Assembly: GCA_964580235.1 (NCBI GenBank) | Contig: CAZOJY010000069.1 | Coordinates: 1 to 19,029 of the forward strand | Source: G020348385 sp964580235 | GTDB taxonomy: Bacteria; Acidobacteriota; Aminicenantia; Aminicenantales; Aminicenantaceae | Direction of reading: 5' to 3' | Length of the DNA: 19,029 nucleotides | Shown here: positions 1-6,900 of the stretch, in pieces | Layout: each line of letters begins with the position of its first letter | Numbering within the stretch: the stretch's first letter is position 1 | The notes under the pieces: generated by a model | Told to the model about the DNA's origin: nothing | Databases searched by the model: none | The model's input: the letters and a program-made list of their open reading frames with translations, nothing else | Translations under genes and position numbers: made by a program

Positions 1-1110
1 TGCTTGATAGTAGTTTTCTAAATCCGTGTGCACACTTCCAAGATTGTTAAGGACTCTGACTTCAGTTATATTTAGTATGTCTAATTCACCTTTTTGTTGG
101 TTTGAAGCGTTCGTTATTTTTAGGCAATCATTTAAGTACTTCAAAGCCAGATATAAATCTTCTTTGTTGCCAGAAATTAATCCTTTGTTTCGAAGTGTGT
201 CTCCGATATTAATTAAATCGATTGCAATAAAAACTGTATTCTTCAATTCTCTATCTATTTCTAACGCTCTTGTTAAAAAATCATGAGCTTTTTCATAATT
301 TCCAATATTTTTGTAAATATTTCCCATATTATTTAAAATATCAGATTCATCATTCTTATTATTTAGCTCGTTCGCAATTCTTAAAGCTTTGCCGAAATGA
401 TTTAGAGCCTCTGAATAGTTGTTTAAGTTTTTATGAAAAATACCAATATTATTTAGACATCTTCCTTGTTCTTTTCTATGATTTAATTCCTTTGCAATTC
501 TTAGCGCTTTTTGATTTAAAGAATAAAACTCATGAAAATTACTCAACTTCCAATAAACCGAACTTAACTGTCGTAAACATTTTACTTCATGTTCCTTACT
601 TTGAATTGAGCGAGCCAGATCAATTGCTTTTTGAAAACTGTCAATGGATTTTTGAGTATCATTTGACGATCGATATTTTTTTCCCAGATTATAAAGTGAA
701 TATATTTTCAGTGATTTTTGAATATATTCTTCCTGATGTTTTAAATTGTGTGATTTGGCAATCGATAATGCATTTCTATAGTGCTGTGATGATATTTTAA
801 TCTTTCCGATGTTCCAGTACATCAAGCCCAGTTTTATTAAAGCCTCACATTCTTTTTCCTTATCAGGAATTTCTTTTGCGAGTTCTAATGATTTATCAAA
901 AACCTCTATGGCCTTTTCGAATTCACCATTGATTCGCAGTTCTTCTGCATTTTGTACGAGTTGTGAATATCGATCGGACATTGGTGTTGAAGAATAATTA
1001 AGAAAGCTATGAAACATAGGAAAAATCTGATGTGATAAAATTAACAGGAATAGAGTTACGTTGATAGATAACTTTTTTACTTTCCCAATTTTTCGAATGT
1101 AAGTTTTCAT
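1..1110 (-). CDS. TPR-repeat protein, N-terminal part (runs off window edge)
   Basis: An open frame of 370 codons runs from ATG at 1110 to the left edge without a stop, so the C-terminus is not visible. The start is backed by a GGAAGG ribosome site about 6 bases upstream. Residues 1-35 are basic, then hydrophobic (LSINVTLFLLILSHQIF), which looks like a signal or membrane anchor. From about residue 45 on there are at least six tetratricopeptide repeats of roughly 40 residues; the clearest start LNNIGIFHKNLNNYSEAL and LNNMGNIYKNIGNYEKAH. This long-period, kinesin-light-chain-like TPR type is often followed by a CHAT, histidine kinase or cyclase domain, but which one is unknown here. TPRs mediate protein-protein contact. 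Base composition is clearly more A/T-rich than the genes to the right, and the two are separated by an assembly gap. Confidence 0.8.
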   Translation of the reverse strand, partial: MKTYIRKIGKVKKLSINVTLFLLILSHQIFPMFHSFLNYSSTPMSDRYSQLVQNAEELRINGEFEKAIEVFDKSLELAKEIPDKEKECEALIKLGLMYWNIGKIKISSQHYRNALSIAKSHNLKHQEEYIQKSLKIYSLYNLGKKYRSSNDTQKSIDSFQKAIDLARSIQSKEHEVKCLRQLSSVYWKLSNFHEFYSLNQKALRIAKELNHRKEQGRCLNNIGIFHKNLNNYSEALNHFGKALRIANELNNKNDESDILNNMGNIYKNIGNYEKAHDFLTRALEIDRELKNTVFIAIDLINIGDTLRNKGLISGNKEDLYLALKYLNDCLKITNASNQQKGELDILNITEVRVLNNLGSVHTDLENYYQA

Positions 1111-1147
1111 CCAATCCTTCCGGCAAAATGCATTAAGGATTGTGGCA

Positions 1148-1173
1148 GGGCTATTGATTTATATCAATCGCCC
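1148..1173. promoter_or_regulatory. FNR/CRP-family-type palindrome upstream of TPR gene
   Basis: TTGAT-N4-ATCAA, the textbook FNR half-site arrangement, lies at 1154-1167 and extends to ATTGAT/ATCAAT (1153-1168). Flanking GGGC and GCCC arms (1148-1151 and 1170-1173) add further symmetry with one mismatched pair. The centre lies about 50 bases before the TPR start codon, which fits class II activation if transcription starts near 1119. Binding by an FNR/CRP protein is inferred. No T-run follows on either strand, so it is not an obvious terminator. It ends only three bases from the scaffold gap. Confidence 0.4.
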
Positions 1174-1176
1174 TTA

Positions 1177-1276
1177 NNNNNNNNNNNNNNNNNNNNNNNN
1201 NNNNNNNNNNNNNNNNNNNNNNNNNNNNNNNNNNNNNNNNNNNNNNNNNNNNNNNNNNNNNNNNNNNNNNNNNNNN
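1177..1276. other. Assembly gap (100 N)
   Basis: Exactly 100 N bases, the usual placeholder for a scaffold join of unknown size. The gene on its right (1277-1515) is cut by it. True distance and order across the join cannot be taken from this sequence. Confidence 0.98.
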
Positions 1277-1515
1277 ATCTTGATCTGTTTTGCGTTGCTG
1301 TTTTTAACAGCAGGGGAACTGACGACTTTTCCAATATCATAGATCGGGGTGAAATATAAGAAAGAATACAGAAAAACACCTGGAGCTCTAAGGAAATTAT
1401 CGAATGAGAAGATGCCCCTGTAGGTTTCGCTTGCAAAAAGACCGGGAGCTGTTAGAGAAAAAATTGCAACAATGGACACTAGAGCAATAACTTTTGTGTA
1501 AGATCTTTTGCGCAT
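1277..1515 (-). CDS. Exported protein of unknown function, N-terminal fragment
   Basis: ATG at 1515 is preceded by a strong AAAGGAGGT ribosome site (1521-1529), and the frame stays open for 79 residues until it enters the N gap. Residues 1-28 form a typical Sec signal peptide: the basic start MRKRSYTK, a hydrophobic core VIALVSIVAIFSLTAPGLF and a likely Ala-Ser-Glu cleavage site. The visible mature part, about 50 residues with aromatic stretches such as FLYSFLYFTPIYDIGK, matches no family I recognise. It has its own well-formed promoter upstream. It could be the start of a membrane-associated or periplasmic protein; nothing more can be said without the missing part. Confidence 0.7.
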
Positions 1516-1625
1516 AGCAACCTCCTTTACATGAGGCGCCTTGCTTGGAGATACATCAAAATAGGAAGGATGTTAAGAGATTGGCTTAGAATAGAAAGCT
1601 CTTTCTCATCTCATCCAAGGCGTCT
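1515..1625 (-). promoter_or_regulatory. Foldable 5' leader of exported-protein gene
   Basis: From the predicted transcription start near 1624, the leader is about 109 bases. Its first bases CGCCTTG (1616-1622) are complementary to CAAGGCG (1537-1543), which lies just upstream of the Shine-Dalgarno. This would fold the whole leader into a loop closed by a 7-bp stem. No known riboswitch class was recognised. It may simply protect the 5' end. Confidence 0.25.
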
Positions 1626-1630
1626 ATTAG

Positions 1631-1659
1631 AATGTAAGTAAATGATAATAAAATGTCAA
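1631..1659 (-). promoter_or_regulatory. Sigma-70-type promoter for exported-protein gene
   Basis: On the minus strand TTGACA (1654-1659) is followed after exactly 17 bases by TACATT (1631-1636). The -35 is perfect, the -10 matches 4 of 6, and it points at the ATG at 1515. The A/T-rich stretch 1660-1803 further upstream holds no gene or clear terminator that I can see. Confidence 0.6.
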
Positions 1660-1803
1660 GGATTTTATAAAAAAAATATTTTTTGTAACTTATTCAAAAG
1701 AAAGATATTAGAGAAAAACCACAGTATTTAGTAGTTTTTTTTTGTCCAGCTATATATCTAGTATGAAGTTTTTTATTAGAAAATGCGGCTTTTTTTATTA
1801 TTA

Positions 1804-2178
1804 TCACTTGTATTTTGCTCTGATGGATTCAAATTCAGACTTCCTTTGAACGACAGTTGATGTCCAAAAGCTCACGCAAATCGTAAGAAAGAGAGAGATG
1901 AAGAAGGGCGGTACCAGATGTCCCCAAACAAAACCGGCAATAACACCGGCTTTTGTGATTTTCTTCCAGAAAAGCGAAAGAAGAAGAATTGGACCAAAAG
2001 ATGCTCCCAATCCTCCCCAGGCAAAAAGCACTAACCAGAACACGTATTCCTAAACTAATGCTCCGAACACTAGAGCCGCAATCACCAGGCATAACACATC
2101 TAAATGACTAATAAATGCCAAGTTATTTTGGGAGATGGTTTTATTTTTAGCGATAATTTCCTGAGAGCCCTGGGATCC
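1804..2178 (-). pseudogene. Decayed Na+/solute symporter (SSF/PutP family), C-terminal remnant
   Basis: The minus strand encodes the hallmark segment of sodium:solute symporters near transmembrane helix 10, FWLVLFAWGGLGASFGPILL, followed by LLSLFWKKITKAGVIAGF. Upstream in the same frame the match continues (ISHLDVLCLVIAALVFGALV) but is interrupted by an in-frame TAG at 2050-2052. Downstream, about 20 residues expected between the GAxxGxxxG stretch and the next helix (LVPPFFISLFLTICVSF) seem to be missing. The N-terminal 350 or so residues of the family are absent, and the reading frame begins immediately behind the ndk stop. So there are three lesions: 5' truncation, a nonsense codon and an internal deletion. 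The remnant happens to share the ndk frame. The functional parent would import proline or another organic solute with sodium. Confidence 0.8.
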
Positions 2179-2610
2179 CTACTCGCCTTCTTCTTTTAGA
2201 TATGGATAAAGAGTGCTAAAATATTCGATCTCCCATTTGGCAGTTTCTGGTGCATCCGAGCCGTGGCAGGCATTTCGTTCTACGGAGAAACCATAAGTAT
2301 GCCGCAGCGTTCCAGGGCTGGCCATGGCAGGATCTGTCAGTCCCATTGTTCTTCTCCAATGTGCGACGGCATCTTCTCTTTCCAGCACCATGACTATAAT
2401 ATCTCCCGATGACATGAAATCTGTTAGGCTTTCGTAAAAAGGCTTTTCTTTATGGATGATGTAAAATCTCATAGCTTCTTCTTTGGAGAGATGAAGCTGC
2501 TTCATTCCTGAGATTGTAAAACCTTCTTCTTCGATCCTCTGAATGATTTTACCCACGGCTTTTTTCTTAACTGCGTCGGGTTTGATGATTGCCAATGTTT
2601 TCTCTAGCAT
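2179..2610 (-). CDS. ndk: Nucleoside diphosphate kinase
   Basis: This is a complete 143-residue protein, the normal bacterial Ndk length. It transfers the gamma phosphate of ATP to nucleoside diphosphates through a phosphohistidine, keeping the cytosolic NTP and dNTP pools balanced. Family landmarks are in order: LAIIKPDAV at 6-14 (nucleotide-binding Lys10), the KPFY loop near 56-59, HWRRTMGLTDPA at 84-95, SPGTLR at 98-103 and the active-site stretch RNACHGSDA at 112-120 with His116 as the phosphorylated residue. ATG at 2610 has an AAAGGAG ribosome site. It starts 10 bases after the stop of the glycine-zipper gene, so the two are probably one transcript. A broken symporter follows. Confidence 0.97.
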   Translation of the reverse strand: MLEKTLAIIKPDAVKKKAVGKIIQRIEEEGFTISGMKQLHLSKEEAMRFYIIHKEKPFYESLTDFMSSGDIIVMVLEREDAVAHWRRTMGLTDPAMASPGTLRHTYGFSVERNACHGSDAPETAKWEIEYFSTLYPYLKEEGE

Positions 2611-2620
2611 TATTGCTCCT

Positions 2621-3085
2621 TTATATAGTCCTGTTATCCTTTTTTGCTTTTGCCTCTAAAGCAGCCCCGATGGCCACACCAAGGCCTGCACCGATGGCGA
2701 CGCCTGCACCGAGGTTGCCCATGGCTGCCCCGATCGATACACCGAGAGCCACTCCTGTTGCATTTCCAATGGCTGTGTACGTTCCGGATGGAACAAGCTT
2801 GTGTTTTTTACGCAGATGGCTCACAATTTTTTTGATTTTTTTGAAGTAATCACTAGTTGCAATCGGGGAGAGCTGAATCAAACCCCCCAGGTTATTCAAG
2901 AGAATGGTTATTTCTCCTTTGTGCTGATGGCATTCTCCACACATGGAAGAAAAATGATCCACTCGTTTGGCTACTCGTTCCACAAGTTCCAGCTTGAATT
3001 TGCGAGATTCTGCTTTGGTGAAAACCTTCTTATGCTTTTCGATCTTTTCTTTTGTGTCTTCAAGCCAATCCTTGAGCGGTGTCAT
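2621..3085 (-). CDS. Small CxxCH plus glycine-zipper protein, function unknown
   Basis: The protein has 154 residues. Residues 1-48 are charged and probably helical. Residues 49-55 carry a Cys/His cluster (CGECHQH, with His44 nearby). About 57-95 is another amphipathic helical region. Residues 101-143 are a Gly/Ala-rich hydrophobic segment with repeated GxxxG spacing, a glycine zipper that should pack into a membrane hairpin, ending in a basic tail. There is no signal peptide, so the CxxCH is more likely a metal or redox site than a c-type haem site. The same frame stays open upstream to 3400, but that part overlaps the divergent QueG-like gene and lies above the promoter, so I take ATG 3085. 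The ribosome site there is weak. It lies just before ndk, in the same transcript. Confidence 0.75.
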   Translation of the reverse strand: MTPLKDWLEDTKEKIEKHKKVFTKAESRKFKLELVERVAKRVDHFSSMCGECHQHKGEITILLNNLGGLIQLSPIATSDYFKKIKKIVSHLRKKHKLVPSGTYTAIGNATGVALGVSIGAAMGNLGAGVAIGAGLGVAIGAALEAKAKKDNRTI

Positions 3086-3109
3086 TGTATTATCCGAACA
3101 ACCAAAATC

Positions 3110-3138
3110 CTTATAGCAAAGGGAAAAAAACAAGTCAA
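3110..3138 (-). promoter_or_regulatory. Promoter for glycine-zipper gene and ndk
   Basis: On the minus strand TTGACT (3133-3138) is followed by 17 bases and TATAAG (3110-3115), each matching 5 of 6 consensus bases. Transcription would begin near 3103, leaving an untranslated leader of only about 18 bases before ATG 3085. This supports choosing that start. Confidence 0.65.
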
Positions 3139-3163
3139 CAAACCGTAAGGGTAGAAAGAGTGA

Positions 3164-3192
3164 TTGACTCGATAAAGCGAGCTCAGTACAAT
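3164..3192 (+). promoter_or_regulatory. Promoter for QueG-like gene, giving a nearly leaderless mRNA
   Basis: TTGACT (3164-3169), 17 bases, then TACAAT (3187-3192). Transcription should start at about 3199, only a base or two before the ATG at 3201, where no Shine-Dalgarno is visible. The -35 box is identical to that of the divergent promoter, 25 bases away. A small CTCG/CGAG inverted repeat (3168-3181) sits in the spacer. Confidence 0.6.
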
Positions 3193-3200
3193 GAATTCTT

Positions 3201-3872
3201 ATGTCAGCGGAGAAAAATTTGGAAAGCATCAAGGCGTTGGCTGCTGATCTCGAATTTTCTTTGTGTGGGGTAGCAGACATCACAGAAGTCCGGAAGGAGT
3301 TCCACCTCGACCAAGATTTTGTCTCCCGGTTTGATAGAGCGGTTTCCCTTGGAAAGCGGCTGATAGATCCTGTTATCGAAGACATAAATGACAAGCCCAC
3401 ACAACTTTATTTCCATCATTATCGTCAGTTGAATTTTTTCCTCGACCGCGGCGCATTCCTTCTTTCATCCTGCCTCCAGGATCGAGGATTTCATGCCCTG
3501 CCAATACCAGCCTCACAGATAATCGATTGGGACGAGCAGAAAAGCCACGTTTCTCATAAAATGATCGGACAGCTGGCTGGACTGGGTTGGCTTGGCAGGA
3601 ATAATCTACTTGTCAATCCTCAGTTTGGTTCAAGATACAGGCTGGTAACGATTTTAACGGATATGCCGCTCAAGGCGGATGAGGCACTGGATCGAGGTTG
3701 TGGAAAGTGCATGGCATGCTTGGCAACATGTCCGGCTCATGCAATAAAAAAGAACGAAGAGGATTTTAATCATTGGGCCTGCTTTGATAAACTTAAAGAA
3801 TTTCGGCGACAGGGAGTTGTTGGGCAGCACATCTGTGGTGTTTGTATCAAGGCCTGTAAAGGGCCTAAATAA
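3201..3872 (+). CDS. Short QueG-like protein with two 4Fe-4S clusters
   Basis: The 223-residue protein resembles the core of epoxyqueuosine reductase QueG (COG1600). The family signature GLGWLGRNNLLVNPQFGS lies at about 127-144, followed by ILTDMPL. All eight ferredoxin-type cysteines are present: 167, 170, 173 and 177 (CGKCMACLATCP), then 194, 212, 215 and 219 (CGVCIKACKG). They are arranged as for two 4Fe-4S clusters. QueG reduces epoxyqueuosine to queuosine in tRNA using cobalamin. True QueG has about 340-380 residues with a C-terminal HEAT-like region; here the protein ends right after the second cluster. It is therefore best called a QueG-related oxidoreductase rather than queG. ATG 3201 is the only sensible start; the next Met is at 121. 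It has its own promoter. Confidence 0.8.
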   Translation: MSAEKNLESIKALAADLEFSLCGVADITEVRKEFHLDQDFVSRFDRAVSLGKRLIDPVIEDINDKPTQLYFHHYRQLNFFLDRGAFLLSSCLQDRGFHALPIPASQIIDWDEQKSHVSHKMIGQLAGLGWLGRNNLLVNPQFGSRYRLVTILTDMPLKADEALDRGCGKCMACLATCPAHAIKKNEEDFNHWACFDKLKEFRRQGVVGQHICGVCIKACKGPK

Positions 3873-3884
3873 ACCCCCAATAAG

Positions 3885-3912
3885 TTCTATTATTTAGATT
3901 CTATTTTTTAGA
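3885..3912. repeat. Tandem 14-bp repeat across a stop codon
   Basis: TTCTATTATTTAGA (3885-3898) is directly followed by TTCTATTTTTTAGA (3899-3912), with one mismatch. It fills the short space between the convergent QueG-like gene and the PAS-GGDEF gene and covers the latter's stop codon. It is probably a small slippage duplication. Confidence 0.6.
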
Positions 3913-6900
3913 TTTTTCTTCTGTACGTGCAAGTTCAATCGATATTTTTGAAATAACCGTTTTGTTTTTTCCACTGTTTTTGGCTTCAAACAGCGCTTTA
4001 TCTGCTAAATTTGTCAGTTCGGTCGCAGCTTTTTCATAATCCGAAGGAAAAATTCTCTTTTTCCTTCCCTTTTTAGAATTTCCATCTGCGTAATAACAGG
4101 AAGCTATCCCCATGCTCACTGTTTTGTGGATGGTTTTTTCTTTTGGCATGAAAGAGGTTTTTTCGAAAACTTTCCGTATTCTTTCTGCCACTGTCGAGGC
4201 ATCTTCGGCACTCTGTCCCGGGAGTACGATGATAAATTCATCGCCCCCGAAACGTGCGGCCCAGTCATTAAAAGCAAATTCTTCACTTCCGAATTTCGAA
4301 ATCCATTCGTTGTCTTTATAATTACGAATATTCTGATAGCAAACTCGAGCGATTTCTTTTAGGACTTCATCCCCCTCCAAATGATGATATTTGTCATTGT
4401 AGGCTTTGAAATCATCCATGTCTACCATAATAAGGGCAAGAGAACTCCGGAATGTCTCTGTTGCTTTCAGAACCATAGGGATCTTTTCATTGAAATATCG
4501 TCGGTTATAAAGACCTGTCAATTCATCTGTCACCAACAGGCGTTTGACTTCTTCTTGTAAATGTTTTCTCTCTGTGATGTCTTCTAAGACCGCATCATAA
4601 TGACTGACCTTGCCTACATCATTTCTTATCGCCGTTGCGGTAACAGAAGCCCAAAAGGTTTTGCCATCTTTCTTTTTCATCAGAATATCTTTGTTCTGGA
4701 CAAGTCCTTTTTCTTCGATTTCCTTCATGAAAAAGCCATGGTCATTCGGATTTTGGTAAAGATCTGCTGTAATGAGTTTGATAAATTTTTCTGTCTCTTT
4801 ATATTCAAACATTTCCAGAACAGCCGGGTTTGCTTCGAGGATTTCTCCCTTAGGCGTGCCGCGAAAAATCCCAATCTTTATGTTCGACACAAGTTCGCGG
4901 TACTTTTCTTCAGAATGTTTTATTTTTTTTGTCAAAAGAATTTTTTGAATTATTTCTGATATAAGATTAGCAAAAATTTCCAAGGGTCTAACGGTTTCTT
5001 CTGTAGGAATCTTCCCGCTTTTTGAGTCGTCAACAGAAATCATGCCGATGATTTCACCTTTGGCATCCTTCATCGCCACAAGAAGATTGTCATCTTTGAG
5101 CCATTTATTTTCTTTTTCCGGATAGGTTTTTTCACTTGAAATGAGCGCTTTTTGGTCTAAAATACCCCTTTTGTGAGCCGGTATGTAACAGGATTGGTTT
5201 CCTATTTTAATTCCTTTCTCAAAATAGCTGAGGTATTTCACCTTCGGCATCTCGACTTTTTTCACTCGGTCAAGGTCTGATTTTTTAACTCCCTGGTGAG
5301 CGATGATCTTGCGGAAGGGAGATTCTTCAGTAAAATATGATATGAGGACCCGGCCAAAATCTGAAATCTCAGTCACGGCTTTTGTTATGTATTCAAATAG
5401 TTTTTTTTCATCTTCAATGGATAGGATCGCAGCGGAAATTTTTGAGAATCTTTCGATCTGACTGCTTACCTCTAGAATTTTTTCCTCCGCTTTTTTCTGA
5501 TCTGTGACATCCATGTCCATGGCAACGGCAACTGGTTCCAGTCCTGGCTGCACGATCGGGAAGATGGAAGCCAAAATATGTTTTTTCTCATCGGAATTTT
5601 TCTTCACAGTCCATTCATAGAGGGGAGAAGGCTTATGGGTTCGTAAAACTTCCTGGATAAGTTCCAGGAATTTTGCATCTTCAGCCCCAGATGCCAATAC
5701 ACCTTTAAATGGTTTTCCCTTGATCTCTTCCTCTCTCAATCCCAAAAGTTTTTCCGAGTAGCGGTTCCAAAAGATTACTTCCCCTTTATCATTATATCCC
5801 TGGATGGCAACGTTCGGTGCATTATCGATAATGGCCTTGAGCTGGGTCTTTGTATTTTCGACCGCTAGATACGATTGATTAAGCTCGTTGATTGCATTTT
5901 CCTTTTCTGTGATATCTGAGGAGATTCCCAGTATGCAGGCGGGTTCATTGTTTTCCATTAACACATGCGAAGTAATTCTTATGTGGCGTTCATCCCCTTC
6001 TTTATCCAGAACTCGCAATTCAAGTGGCTCGTTGTCGCCTTTCAGAATATCCTTGAGCTTGGATTCATATGTCGACAAGTCATCCGGTTGGATAAAATCT
6101 GAAAAAGATTTTCCGATTATTTCCTCAGGAGCGTATCCGAATTGCTGAGTGACTGTGGAACTTATAAACGTGAATTTTCCGCCAGGATCCATCATAAAAA
6201 TGATTTCGTTTATGTTATCTACAAGAATTTGATATGTTTCTTCTGCTTTTTTTAAGGCTTCCTCCAGACACATGAGTTCAGATACATCCTGGATGATACC
6301 CATTTCTGCGGGACGTCCGTCGAATGGAACAACAGCAGAAGAGAATTCAATATCCTTTATATTCCCGTCTTTGCGAAGGATTTTGGTTTTAAGTAATGCA
6401 GGGACTTCTTCCCCTGCTAGGCGCTGTTTGTGCCTTTGGGCCAGTATTTCTTTCCCTTTCGAGGGAAACCATTCAAAGAAACGTTTCCCTTTAAAAGCTT
6501 CAATTGGATAGCCCAGTATCTGAGAAGTGGATTTGTTTGCAGATCTGCAGATGCCGTCTTGGACGATAACCACTCCATCCTTGGTGCGTTTTGTGAGTTC
6601 GGTGAAAGTCTCTTCTGAGGCCTTTAATGCAATTTCAATTTTTTTCCGTTCTGTAATATCCCGCGCTACGCCTCTGATTGCCGCGATCCTTTTTTTTCGA
6701 TCTCTAACGGTTTTTATGTGGACTTCTAGAGGGATTCTATTCCCATTGAAAGAGACAATGTCTACTTCGAAGTAGGGATTCATAATACCTTGAGCAGCAT
6801 CATTGAGGATTTTATACACTTTTTCTTGATATTCCGGTGCAACCAGACTTTGTAGCTCTTTTTCTAAAAAGGAAGAAGTGGGGTGCCCGGTAATCCTCTG

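Noticed and set aside
26..997. Three plus-strand open frames opposite the TPR gene
   Set aside because: They are A/T-rich antisense frames without family features; the minus strand carries an unbroken TPR frame over the same bases.
1148..1173. Palindrome read as an intrinsic terminator
   Set aside because: There is no T-run after the stem on either strand.
2930..2960. CGECH as a c-type haem-binding motif
   Set aside because: The protein has no signal peptide and a single motif only, so cytochrome maturation is unlikely; metal or redox use fits better.
3086..3400. Upstream extension of the glycine-zipper frame (to 259 residues)
   Set aside because: It crosses the promoter and overlaps the well-supported QueG-like gene on the other strand, and its sequence has no family features.
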